Source: Bacteroidales bacterium (GTDB lineage: Bacteria > Bacteroidota > Bacteroidia > Bacteroidales > UBA932). From it: a DNA stretch of 57,003 nt. The DNA is taken from assembly GCA_024401855.1 (NCBI GenBank), contig JAKSKH010000013.1:1-57003 (forward strand), in the 5' to 3' direction. Shown piece by piece: positions 1 through 8,027 of this stretch. A model generated the notes under the pieces. That model was given only the letters and a program-made list of their open reading frames with translations. It searched no databases and was not told the DNA's origin. Position numbers and translations under genes: made by a program. How positions within the stretch are numbered: position 1 is the stretch's first letter; each line of letters starts with the position of its first letter.

Positions 1-71
1 GTGCTGACGGGAGTTGAACCAGTGACACATGGATTTTCAGTCCATTGCTCTACCAGCTGAGCTACAGCACC
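1..71 (-). tRNA. tRNA-Phe (GAA), 3' end cut by the window edge
   Basis: Read on the minus strand the segment folds as a tRNA: acceptor GGTGCTG, D arm GCTC/GAGC, anticodon loop CTGAAAA inside the stem ATGGA/TCCAT, and a T arm with GGTTCAA. The anticodon is GAA, so it reads Phe codons. The last acceptor base and the discriminator lie off the window. A promoter with both -33 and -7 boxes sits just upstream. Confidence 0.93.
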
Positions 72-82
72 GTTTGGGATTG

Positions 83-113
83 CAAAGATAGGTAAAAATA
101 AGGAACTAGCAAA
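83..113 (-). promoter_or_regulatory. Bacteroidota-type promoter of tRNA-Phe
   Basis: On the minus strand there is a TTTG box (110-113), a 19-nt spacer and TATCTTTG (83-90), matching the Bacteroidota consensus TTTG / TAnnTTTG. The predicted start is a few bases before the tRNA 5' end. Confidence 0.75.
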
Positions 114-116
114 TTT

Positions 117-305
117 TTATTCAATATTGTTCAAAGAATCCACCTTCTCCCTGAGCTTGCGCGTATATTCATGGCATTCCTTCACAATCCGGCCGGTTTC
201 TTCGATAAGTGTTTCCATGCTATCCAGACTTACCTCCGGATTCTTAACCGTCTCTTCAATTTCCTTGAGACGTTTCACCTTGTTTATGTAATCTTCGTTG
301 GTCAT
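117..305 (-). CDS. xseB: Exodeoxyribonuclease VII small subunit
   Basis: A 62-residue, strongly charged, all-helical protein of the size of the XseB family. It carries the family pattern of an N-terminal helix (KRLKEIEETV), a short S-L-D-S-M linker and a second helix ending in REKVDSL. XseB is the multi-copy subunit that decorates the XseA large subunit in exonuclease VII, which degrades single-stranded DNA in the cytoplasm. It starts one nucleotide after the stop of xseA, so the two are one operon, and the neighbour makes the assignment secure. Confidence 0.92.
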   Translation of the reverse strand: MTNEDYINKVKRLKEIEETVKNPEVSLDSMETLIEETGRIVKECHEYTRKLREKVDSLNNIE

Positions 306-306
306 A

Positions 307-1494
307 TCATTTTTCCTTTTTAATATCTTTTATGGAGCATATCCAGCGGCCATCCCTGAATCGTAGGGAAAACTCGTCACCCACATTCCCTGAGCCCGCA
401 TTCTTCAAAAGGGTACCGTCAGCGCCCACGGCAAGGACATACCCCAGATTCAGAAGGGCTCTGGGGTCGGAAGCCTTGATGCATGCCTCGGAAAGAGACA
501 CCCTGTGGTCACAGGCGTCCAGTCTGGATTTCACTGCAAACACGATTGTGGACAGAATTCCGGCAAGCTCCGCATCTGCTGATACCAGACGTGTCATGAC
601 GCTGCCGGATATGGCATCCAGAGGAGCCAGCACATACTCCTCTTCAATGCCCCTGACCCAATCGACCATGAAATCAGCCAGGGCCGTCGGTGTCTTGAAA
701 TGCTCCATCGCCACCATGTCTATAATGTGGAAATCCCTTTCATGCCCCACAGCGGTCAGAACCGGTATTTCACAGGCGGCCACAGCTTTGCACAAAAGGT
801 AATCGTCATAACAGAAAAGGTCGGACTCGGCACCGCCGCCCCTCATTATCAATATCAGGTCATAAATGCCGGTTTCTTCTATCTCCGTTATCCGGGATAC
901 AATTGACGAAGGGGCGCCGTCACCCTGCATCAGCGAGTGGAACAGAGTGAAATCAAAACGGTATCCGAAACGGTTCGTTTCCGTATGCTTCAAAAAATCA
1001 CCGAACCCGGCCGCATCTGCCGATGAAATCACGGCAACCTTGGATGGAAGGAAAGGCAGGGCCAGATTCTTCTGATTATCCATCATGCCGGACTCTGTCA
1101 GTTTGCGTATCGTCTCCTTTTTTTCAAGTTCTCTCTGCCCGAGAGAATAATTCGCATCAATATCCGTTATGACCAGTGACAAGCCGAATCTCGCGTCATA
1201 ATTGACGGTCACAAGAACAACTACCGACATACCGGCCTCCAGCGTCTTCCCGGTCAGGGAACGGAATTCAGACAGGATGCCGGCATTGTATCTCCAGATA
1301 ATGCCTCTGGCACGCGCCAGTTCGGTTCCATCCGCAGACTTCTCTATGAATCCGAAATAATGGTGACCACCGGACTGGCTGTGCGAATCAACCTCAACCC
1401 TGACCCAGCACTCCAAATCCCCTATCCTGCCCTTGATATTCCTCTGGAGGGCGGACAGTTCCATAAAATTCTCTATTCCGGTCTCTATCTGCAT
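307..1494 (-). CDS. xseA: Exodeoxyribonuclease VII large subunit
   Basis: A 395-residue protein with an N-terminal OB-fold segment (about residues 15-110) and the XseA catalytic domain. Family motifs visible are RGGGAESDL, then IPVLTAVGHERDF and TPTALADF, which hold the conserved His/Asp residues of the catalytic core. The C-terminal coiled coil is short, so the protein is a little smaller than the E. coli enzyme (about 455). It makes the nuclease together with the adjacent xseB. The ATG at 1494 lies only 7 nt from the end of a good -7 box, so the mRNA may have almost no leader. Confidence 0.93.
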   Translation of the reverse strand: MQIETGIENFMELSALQRNIKGRIGDLECWVRVEVDSHSQSGGHHYFGFIEKSADGTELARARGIIWRYNAGILSEFRSLTGKTLEAGMSVVVLVTVNYDARFGLSLVITDIDANYSLGQRELEKKETIRKLTESGMMDNQKNLALPFLPSKVAVISSADAAGFGDFLKHTETNRFGYRFDFTLFHSLMQGDGAPSSIVSRITEIEETGIYDLILIMRGGGAESDLFCYDDYLLCKAVAACEIPVLTAVGHERDFHIIDMVAMEHFKTPTALADFMVDWVRGIEEEYVLAPLDAISGSVMTRLVSADAELAGILSTIVFAVKSRLDACDHRVSLSEACIKASDPRALLNLGYVLAVGADGTLLKNAGSGNVGDEFSLRFRDGRWICSIKDIKKEK

Positions 1495-1501
1495 TACCCG
1501 A

Positions 1502-1533
1502 CAAAAATACGGGAACGTAGAGTTATTTCCAAA
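1502..1533 (-). promoter_or_regulatory. Promoter of xseA
   Basis: Minus strand TTTG (1530-1533), 20-nt spacer, TATTTTTG (1502-1509). This is a full match to the Bacteroidota consensus. The expected start of transcription lies within a few bases of the xseA ATG. Confidence 0.75.
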
Positions 1534-1543
1534 ACATTATCTT

Positions 1544-1551
1544 TAAATTTG
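1544..1551 (+). promoter_or_regulatory. -7 box before the PriA-like gene
   Basis: TAAATTTG matches TAnnTTTG. No clear -33 box was found. The GTG start codon at 1556 is four bases downstream, about where transcription would begin. Confidence 0.55.
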
Positions 1552-1555
1552 TAAA

Positions 1556-3025
1556 GTGGAAACTCTGACGTACATACAGGTCATACTCCCCCTCAAACTC
1601 GGGTGGGAGCCATGGTACAGCACCTGCGCGGAGGTCTCTCCCGGGCAGAGGGTGTCCGTCACCCTTGCGAATCGCGAATATATCGGAGTAATTCACAGGA
1701 CAAGTCCCGCACCGGACGTTGACCCGTCGAAGGTTTATCCCGCAAACGGCGTCATCGAAGAACTGGCGCCGATAACTTCGCGGGAACTGGCACTGTGGGA
1801 ATTCATATCGGAATACTACCTCTGCACAATTGGAGAGGTTTACAGAAACGCCTGTCCCGCAACAAAGACAAAAAGTGAGATAAGAGGAGCCGGAGCTCTC
1901 AGGAAAAGGCTGGGCAGTCCGGACATCAAGCCCATAGGGAACAGCATTCCACCGGAAGTCAGACACAAGCCCATTCTATACGTATCATCCTCAAGGTTGG
2001 AGTATTATGAAAACGCCATCGGCGGAACAGACGGGAACGTTCTCATTCTTGTCCCGGACTTCATCGCCCTTGAAGAAATGGAAAAGCGTCTGTCCCCGGC
2101 GCATCCGGATCTTCTTGTCGCGGACAGCCGACGGACCCCTGCGCAACGCCGCGCCATAGATGAGGCCCTGCGTTACGGCCGGGAAAGAAAAATCATCCTT
2201 GGCACCCGCAGCGCCATTTTCCTTCCATTGACGGACCTGCGCCTCATAATCATAGATGACGAGCAGGACGAGAACTTCAAGCAGGACGATCCGGCGCCAC
2301 GCTACAACGCGCGGGACTGCGCCATGCAGCTTGCCCTCCTTCACGGAGCAGACGTGATTCTGGGTACAGCCTCCCCTTCCCTGGAATCGCTTTACAACGT
2401 GGCATGCGGAAAATTCACGGCGGAATACGCGAACCTGCCTTCCCCCTCCCCGGACGAAATAATAGACATAGAGGCGGAATTCAGAATGCGGGGGATGACC
2501 GGTCCCTTCTCACGCAAGCTGCTCTCGTCCCTTGCGGAGGAGAGCGGAAGCATCGTCCTGATCAGGGGGTGGGAGAAAGAGGAAGATCTGAAGGCGCTTG
2601 TCTCCGAACTTCTGCCGGGCAGGCAGGTAAGCATTCTACGGTACCGGGAAGCGCGGGAAACGGATCTCTCCGCCTCTACCGTGGCCGTCCTTCAGGCAGA
2701 CGCTCTCATAAGCAATGAAGATTTCCGTGCCGATGAAAAGGCGATGCATCTGGTATCCGCTCTGGCCTCCCGATGCCGCAGGCTTATCATCCAGACAGCC
2801 TCTCCCGCACGGTTCGACGGAAGCGCAACCCCCCGGAAACTCCTGCAGGAAAGGAAGGAATTCGGATTCCCGCCGTTCACCAGACTGGTGGAAACCAGGC
2901 TCCACGGTCAGAAGAACGGACAGCAGAGATATTTTCTGAAGAAAGATTCAAGTTTACAGGAACTCAAGCATGAAATCAAAAAAAATACGCCTGCGGACAT
3001 GATTATTGATGTAGATCCCCAATAA
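1556..3025 (+). CDS. Degenerate PriA-like primosomal protein (no Walker A)
   Basis: A 489-residue relative of the primosomal helicase PriA (usually 730-830 residues). Seen: a PriA-like N-terminal DNA-binding segment (residues 1-75), then GTRSAIF (216-222), a motif II remnant IIDDEQD (near 232-238, DDEQ where PriA has DEEH), FKQ, PRYNARD (248-254), GTASPSLES (270-278) and a C-terminal FGFPPFTRL (436-444). The position where PriA has GxTGSGKTE reads YVSSSRLEYYE (142-152), so the Walker A lysine is absent, and the eight zinc cysteines of PriA are missing. The reading frame is intact. It may keep a structural or DNA-binding role in replication restart without helicase activity; that is inference. 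The start is a GTG at 1556; no better ATG lies nearby. Confidence 0.8.
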   Translation: METLTYIQVILPLKLGWEPWYSTCAEVSPGQRVSVTLANREYIGVIHRTSPAPDVDPSKVYPANGVIEELAPITSRELALWEFISEYYLCTIGEVYRNACPATKTKSEIRGAGALRKRLGSPDIKPIGNSIPPEVRHKPILYVSSSRLEYYENAIGGTDGNVLILVPDFIALEEMEKRLSPAHPDLLVADSRRTPAQRRAIDEALRYGRERKIILGTRSAIFLPLTDLRLIIIDDEQDENFKQDDPAPRYNARDCAMQLALLHGADVILGTASPSLESLYNVACGKFTAEYANLPSPSPDEIIDIEAEFRMRGMTGPFSRKLLSSLAEESGSIVLIRGWEKEEDLKALVSELLPGRQVSILRYREARETDLSASTVAVLQADALISNEDFRADEKAMHLVSALASRCRRLIIQTASPARFDGSATPRKLLQERKEFGFPPFTRLVETRLHGQKNGQQRYFLKKDSSLQELKHEIKKNTPADMIIDVDPQ

Positions 3026-3030
3026 TTCAG

Positions 3031-3038
3031 TATGTTTG
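3031..3038 (+). promoter_or_regulatory. -7 box of the CsgG-like operon
   Basis: TATGTTTG fits TAnnTTTG and lies 19 nt before the ATG at 3058, just after the stop of the PriA-like gene. It suggests the lipoprotein operon has its own promoter. Confidence 0.5.
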
Positions 3039-3057
3039 TATAATAACCCATTTTGAT

Positions 3058-3933
3058 ATGAGAAAATACTTGAAATTCGCAATTATCATCGTTTTGGCGG
3101 TGATTTGTTCAATTCCCTGCCACGGTCAGGACAAGACCATCAAGAGAAAAGTGGCAATCGGACGTTTCTCCAATGAAACCCAGTACGGAAAAGGCCTGTT
3201 CTATGACAAGGACAACGACCCTATGCGCAAACAGGCGCTGGACATTCTTTCAACCAAGCTTGCCGCTACAGGAAAATTCATTCTCCTGGAAAGGGAGGAC
3301 CTCGAGATTCTGGTCAAGGAATCGGAAAAGATGGACAAGATTGGAGCCGACTACATAATTCTGGGCTCCATCACCGAGTTCGGGCGCAAGAACGAAGGGC
3401 ACAACAAGGTTTTCTCATCCACCAAAACGCAGACCGTAGAAGCGGGAGTAAGTGTAAGACTGGTTGAGACCTCTTCAGGGCTCATAATCTATTCGGACGA
3501 AGCAAAGGGATATGCCGAGACCACCACAAAGCAGACATTGGGAATAGGAGGTTCGGCAGGATATGACGCCACCCTCAGTGACAAAGCCATAGAAATGGCT
3601 TTGAACCAGTTGGTGGAGAATATAGTGAACAAATGTATGGACAAGCCCTGGAAAGCATACATTCTTTCCATAGATGACGGTGTCTACACCATTTCCGGAG
3701 GCGCCAGCCAGGGACTTGCCGCAGGAGACACGTTCCCGGTCTACAAAAAAGGCAAGGTTGTCAAGAATCCGCAGACCGGCATGAACATCGAGCTGCCCGG
3801 AGCAAAGACCGGGACACTGACCGTAATACAATGCATCGGGGACACCCCGGAGAACGAGATTTCCTTCTGCTCCTATGAAGGAGCCGAAGTTTCCGAAGAA
3901 AAACTTATGGACTATTATATTTCCGACAAATGA
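3058..3933 (+). CDS. CsgG/HfaB-family exported protein
   Basis: A 291-residue protein with a signal peptide ending near CHGQ (residues 1-24). The CsgG-like core follows: KVAIGRFSNETQYG, a run giving DILSTKLAATGKFILLERED (split here at about residues 59-80), then GADYIILGSITEFGRK and a beta-rich segment ending in GSAGYDA. CsgG relatives form oligomeric outer-membrane channels or periplasmic rings; the N-terminal cysteine of curli CsgG is not obvious here, as the residue after the signal is not a clean lipobox. It is the first gene of a four-gene operon in which each start overlaps the previous stop by 4 nt (ATGA). The grouping CsgG, DUF4810, DUF799 is known from Neisseria-type loci, where function is poorly defined. 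Confidence 0.85.
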   Translation: MRKYLKFAIIIVLAVICSIPCHGQDKTIKRKVAIGRFSNETQYGKGLFYDKDNDPMRKQALDILSTKLAATGKFILLEREDLEILVKESEKMDKIGADYIILGSITEFGRKNEGHNKVFSSTKTQTVEAGVSVRLVETSSGLIIYSDEAKGYAETTTKQTLGIGGSAGYDATLSDKAIEMALNQLVENIVNKCMDKPWKAYILSIDDGVYTISGGASQGLAAGDTFPVYKKGKVVKNPQTGMNIELPGAKTGTLTVIQCIGDTPENEISFCSYEGAEVSEEKLMDYYISDK

Positions 3934-4268
3934 AAAGGCTTTTAATCATTTTATTGACCGCCGCTCTTTGTGCAAGTTGCGGCGTTGGTGCATATTCAGT
4001 TGCATCAGCCAAGTCAGACGAAGCAGCAGTTTCTTTCGTTTCGACACAGAAAACACCCGTTTCCGTCGTTGTTGACGGAAAGACCTATGAGGTGGAAACC
4101 GTCATGCAGAAGGCCTTCAAGAAAAATCCCGATATCAAGGCAACCGCGGCCAACACCATCAAACTGCCCTGCGGCCAGCACGATATTGAAGTATATTCCG
4201 GCGGCACCAGAATTTATGGCAAGAAGATTATACTCAACGCAGCCGAACACAGAGTCATAGAATTATGA
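3930..4268 (+). CDS. Small lipoprotein, unknown function
   Basis: A 112-residue predicted lipoprotein: signal peptide with the lipobox CASCG (cysteine near residue 17). The remainder is short and beta-rich with GKTYEVETV, a basic stretch KKNPDIK and a C-terminal segment with HDIEVYSGG and GKKIILNAAEH that resembles a PEGA-like carbohydrate-contact or small-ligand beta domain. I do not recognise a named family. It overlaps both neighbours by 4 nt, so it is translated with the CsgG-like and DUF4810 genes and probably works in the same outer-membrane assembly. Confidence 0.75.
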   Translation: MKRLLIILLTAALCASCGVGAYSVASAKSDEAAVSFVSTQKTPVSVVVDGKTYEVETVMQKAFKKNPDIKATAANTIKLPCGQHDIEVYSGGTRIYGKKIILNAAEHRVIEL

Positions 4269-4726
4269 GAAGGATACTGATATTGCTGGCTGCGGCATCC
4301 GTGTTATGTTCCTGCGGCCTGCTCGACTCCACTCCCAAGGACCTTTATTACTGGGGGCCGTCGGGTTTGCAGGGAGCCTACGCTTACGAGGAGAATCTGT
4401 ACCGGAACTTCAAGGAACAGAGTCCGGAATCCGTCTGTGCCCTCATCTGCACATATGAAGATGTGGTGTCGAATCCGGGCGGACAAAGAAACATGCCGCC
4501 TCCGGGAATCTGCGCCGAATACGGATACCTGCTACTCCAGGCGGGCACCGCTGAAACTTTTGCAAACTACGCAACAGATACCCAGAAGAAATATTTCGCC
4601 ACAACGGCATACGGGGACTACTTCCGCGAGCGCGGAGCGGAAATGTTCGAGACTGAAATGAAGAACTATCCCGAATCCGCACTTTTCCTCAAACCTCTCA
4701 TACAGAAAATAAAGTCGCAGCTATGA
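4265..4726 (+). CDS. DUF4810 lipoprotein
   Basis: A 153-residue predicted lipoprotein with a lipobox at CSCG (cysteine near residue 17). The mature part begins LDSTPKDLYYWGPSGLQGAY, which is the typical DUF4810 signature (Lys-x-Leu-Tyr-Tyr-Trp-Gly), followed by MPPPGICAEYGYLLLQAG and a helical C-terminal region, as in other DUF4810 proteins. Family members sit between a CsgG-like and a DUF799 gene, as here. The biochemical role of the family is not known to me. The start overlaps the previous stop by 4 nt. Confidence 0.85.
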   Translation: MRRILILLAAASVLCSCGLLDSTPKDLYYWGPSGLQGAYAYEENLYRNFKEQSPESVCALICTYEDVVSNPGGQRNMPPPGICAEYGYLLLQAGTAETFANYATDTQKKYFATTAYGDYFRERGAEMFETEMKNYPESALFLKPLIQKIKSQL

Positions 4727-5385
4727 AAAAATCCCTGATGTTATTGGCAATCGCCGCTATGGTATGCGCCTGCGGTGCGCCCACCCATACCCCAACCAGA
4801 GGAGAAGCATACCCGAAAATGTATGAGGAGAAGCCTCTCACCCTTCTGGTAATGCCTCCTATCAACAACAGTTCCTTCGTAGAGGCAAAGGATCTGTTCT
4901 ATACCTCTATCAGTTTCCCTCTCGCAGAAGCAGGATACTACATCATATCCCCGCTGCTCGCCATGGACATACTCAAGGCGGAAAGCGCATATGACGCGGA
5001 ACTTTTTGTAGATGCGCCGCTGAACAAGTTCAAGCAGTTCTTCGGAGCGGACGCAGTCGTTTTCACGGAAATTGACACATGGACCAAGAGAGGATTCGGA
5101 ATAGAGACAGACATCAGATGTTTCATTAAGTCAACCACAAGCGGAGAAATACTTTTCGACAAAAGTGCCACGTATTATCTTGACCTTTCCGTACGCAGCG
5201 GAAGCAGCTCCACGCTCGGAGCGCTCATAGATCTCGCGGCATCTGCAATCAACACCGCCGTAACAGAACACATACAGGCGGCACGCCTCGCCAACCGCAT
5301 GGTTTTCGAAGACCTGCCCCAGGGAAAATACGATCCGGATTATATGCAGGATCAGAACAAAGAAGCAAAGCCTGACAATAACTGA
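4723..5385 (+). CDS. DUF799 (GNA1162-like) lipoprotein
   Basis: A 220-residue lipoprotein with lipobox CACG (cysteine near residue 17). The mature sequence has the DUF799 hallmarks LLVMPPINNSSFVEAKDLFY, FPLAEAGYYIISPLLA and GADAVVFTEIDTW. DUF799 includes the meningococcal surface antigen GNA1162, whose fold resembles a periplasmic transport accessory domain. It closes the four-gene operon, with a 4-nt overlap to DUF4810. The alpha-rhamnosidase gene starts 9 nt later and is probably cotranscribed. The C-terminus is charged and probably disordered (QDQNKEAKPDNN). Confidence 0.88.
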   Translation: MKKSLMLLAIAAMVCACGAPTHTPTRGEAYPKMYEEKPLTLLVMPPINNSSFVEAKDLFYTSISFPLAEAGYYIISPLLAMDILKAESAYDAELFVDAPLNKFKQFFGADAVVFTEIDTWTKRGFGIETDIRCFIKSTTSGEILFDKSATYYLDLSVRSGSSSTLGALIDLAASAINTAVTEHIQAARLANRMVFEDLPQGKYDPDYMQDQNKEAKPDNN

Positions 5386-5394
5386 TAATCAATT

Positions 5395-7974
5395 ATGAAA
5401 ATACATACCTTAAAACTATTCGCCATCACATTTATGGCAGCTGCGCTTGCCGCCTGTGCAAACTGCGACGGACCCGAATCCGCCGGAACAAGGACTGAAG
5501 CCCTCGACAATTCGGTCTGGGAATCATCCGAATGGATTTCAGCGGCCGATGCACCCGTTGTCGTAGGAGAAGACCATGACGACCGTGCCGCGGACGGGGC
5601 AAGCTGGTTCCTCTCCACTGTAAAGAACGAAGGCAGAGTCGCATCGGCAAAATGGATGACAAGCGGTCTCGGTGTTTATGAAATATACGTAAATGGAAAA
5701 ATCATCGGGCAGGAAGTCCTGAAACCGGGCTTCACCCACCGCGAAAAAACCAAGGTATCCTTCACTTACGACGTAACCGGAGTCATTGACAAAAAAGAAG
5801 GCGCGGAGAATGTCTTCTCCGCCCAGGTGACTCCCGGATGGTGGGCCGACAAGATTATCACTCCGGGTGGCTATGACGGAATGTTCGGCAGGAAATGCGC
5901 TTTCAGAGGAGCGCTGGAACTCTGCTTTGCCGATGGGAGCAAAAAAATATACGGCACGAATACTGAAGATTGGGTTGCCGGTACAGCCGGTCCGGTCAGG
6001 CACGCCGCAATTTTCGACGGGGAGGAATATGATGCGCGCGAGCTCCCGGGATTCGAAACACCGGAAAAACTCTCCACTCCGGAAATCAACACGGAATTCA
6101 ACGGAGAGATAGTTCCCTCCATCGGTGCGGAGATATATCTGCGACGTGATCTGGCCCTCTCCCCCGTCAGGGCCTATATATGGAAAGATGTTGAGAATGA
6201 AAGTGAAGACACCTACGGAAAAGTCATAATCACAAAGGAATTCGCCGAAGGGGAGCCCATGACGGTAAAAGCGGGAGAGAATCTCGTCATCGACTTCGGG
6301 CAGAACTGCGCGGCGGTTCCGGCGTTCGTTTTCCAGGCCGTGGAGGGCACAAAGCTGACCTGCCTGGTTTCTGAACTGCTGAATGACGGAAACGGTTCGA
6401 AAGACCGTGGAATGGATGGTCCGGAAGGAAGCATCCACCGCGAAAACCTGCGTATCCCGGATACCGGAATGCGTCTGGAATACACCTTCGCAGCTTCCGA
6501 CGGGCCCGTTTCCTTCTGCCCCCGGTGCACATTCTTCGGGTACCGCCTTGTCTCCATCACAACCACAGGGGAGGTAACAATCAGCAACATCGAGTCCGTT
6601 CCTGTCACATCCATAGCGGAAAATCTTGAAACCGGAGTCATCACAACAGGAAACGAACTTGTGAACAAGCTCATCTCCAACACCGTGTGGGGACAGCGCT
6701 CCAACTACCTTTCAGTCCCCACAGACTGTCCTCAGCGCAACGAGCGACTGGGATGGACTGCAGACACACAGGTATTCGCAGAGACCGGAACATTCTTCGC
6801 CAACACAGACGCATTCTTCCACAAATGGATGCGTGACATGCGCGACACCCAGAACGAAAAGGGTGGATTCCCCGGAGTCGCTCCCGTGGCCCAATACGGG
6901 GCTGAAAGCACCAGCTATATGCGCGTAGGCTGGGCCGATGCCGGAATCATTGTTCCCTGGACCGTATGGAAACAGTTCGGAGACGAATCCATCATTGATG
7001 AATGCTGGGAGTCAATGGACAAGTTCATCACGCACATAAACGGGACAAAGTACGACCACGAAACTCTCCGTGAGGAGAACGGCAACTACCAGTGGGCGGA
7101 CTGGCTCAGCTACGAGCCTCTCGAAAGCGCAAGCGGACGCGGATTCTCAGACAACGGCCCCCTTCCGGATGCTGTCAGATACTGGAATTACCTTCTGGCC
7201 TCATACTGGGCCATAGATGCTTCCATGATGTGCGACATGGCCGGGGCTACAGGGCGGGACGTTCAGAAATACGCTGATATGGTTTCTGCGGCAAAAGCAT
7301 ACCTGAAGAGTGAATTCCTCAAGGAAAACGGGGAGTTCAGAACACCGGTCCTCAACACAATGCAGACCCCCGCACTCTTCGCTTTGAAGAACGGAATCGT
7401 GGAGGGGAAAGCGAAAGACAATCTCATCGCGCGCCTCCGCGAGAACTTCGCGCAGCACGGCAACTGCCTCCAGACCGGCTTCCTCGGCACCTCAATTCTG
7501 ATGCAGACCCTTACCGACAACGGTATGAGCGACATAGCCTACGAACTTCTCTTCCAGCGCAGGAACCCCAGCTGGCTGTATTCAATCGACAACGGTGCGA
7601 CTACAATCTGGGAACGCTGGAACAGTTACACACTGGAAGACGGAATGGGTCCCAGCGGCATGAACAGTTTCAACCATTATGCATACGGGGCTGTCTGCGC
7701 GTGGATCTGGGAGACCGCGGCCGGAATTGCGGCGGACACATCCTGCCCGGGATTCAGGCACATCATCATGAAACCTGTTCCGGACAAGAGACTCGGATAT
7801 CTCGACGCGGAATACAAGTCGGCCGCAGGAGTCATAAGGAGTTCCTGGAAATACAATGGAGACAAATGGATATGGAACTTCACCATACCCGAAGGAGCCA
7901 CTGCCTCCGTCACTTTACCCGGAGAATCAGCCGCAACGGAATACGGCCCCGGCACATATACCGTAGAGAAATAA
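5395..7974 (+). CDS. Alpha-L-rhamnosidase, GH78, lipoprotein
   Basis: An 859-residue GH78 enzyme that releases terminal L-rhamnose from plant or bacterial polysaccharides and glycosides. The first 20 residues form a lipoprotein signal with lipobox LAAC, so it is anchored, probably facing the periplasm or surface. Beta-rich N-terminal domains (to about residue 400) precede an (alpha/alpha)6 barrel. The barrel has the family signature DCPQRNERLGW (near residue 443) holding the acidic catalytic residues, then GGFPGVAP, and later WERWNSY and NHYAYGAV. The final 90 residues form the beta-sandwich typical of GH78. It follows the DUF799 gene by 9 nt. Confidence 0.93.
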   Translation: MKIHTLKLFAITFMAAALAACANCDGPESAGTRTEALDNSVWESSEWISAADAPVVVGEDHDDRAADGASWFLSTVKNEGRVASAKWMTSGLGVYEIYVNGKIIGQEVLKPGFTHREKTKVSFTYDVTGVIDKKEGAENVFSAQVTPGWWADKIITPGGYDGMFGRKCAFRGALELCFADGSKKIYGTNTEDWVAGTAGPVRHAAIFDGEEYDARELPGFETPEKLSTPEINTEFNGEIVPSIGAEIYLRRDLALSPVRAYIWKDVENESEDTYGKVIITKEFAEGEPMTVKAGENLVIDFGQNCAAVPAFVFQAVEGTKLTCLVSELLNDGNGSKDRGMDGPEGSIHRENLRIPDTGMRLEYTFAASDGPVSFCPRCTFFGYRLVSITTTGEVTISNIESVPVTSIAENLETGVITTGNELVNKLISNTVWGQRSNYLSVPTDCPQRNERLGWTADTQVFAETGTFFANTDAFFHKWMRDMRDTQNEKGGFPGVAPVAQYGAESTSYMRVGWADAGIIVPWTVWKQFGDESIIDECWESMDKFITHINGTKYDHETLREENGNYQWADWLSYEPLESASGRGFSDNGPLPDAVRYWNYLLASYWAIDASMMCDMAGATGRDVQKYADMVSAAKAYLKSEFLKENGEFRTPVLNTMQTPALFALKNGIVEGKAKDNLIARLRENFAQHGNCLQTGFLGTSILMQTLTDNGMSDIAYELLFQRRNPSWLYSIDNGATTIWERWNSYTLEDGMGPSGMNSFNHYAYGAVCAWIWETAAGIAADTSCPGFRHIIMKPVPDKRLGYLDAEYKSAAGVIRSSWKYNGDKWIWNFTIPEGATASVTLPGESAATEYGPGTYTVEK

Positions 7975-7980
7975 ACACGG

Positions 7981-8001
7981 ATCCCGGGTCAAGCCCGGGA
8001 T
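7981..8001. repeat. REP-like palindrome between convergent genes
   Basis: An 8-bp perfect inverted repeat, ATCCCGGG and CCCGGGAT, around the loop TCAAG. It lies between the convergent rhamnosidase and DPP III genes and could act as a terminator for both, although neither side has a strong T run. It looks like a short dispersed palindrome, but only one copy was noticed in this window. Confidence 0.6.
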
Positions 8002-8027
8002 GACGGAAAAAACGTGAGTACGGGTTG

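Noticed and set aside
5539-6438. A 299-residue minus-strand frame over the GH78 gene
   Set aside because: Antisense shadow of the rhamnosidase.
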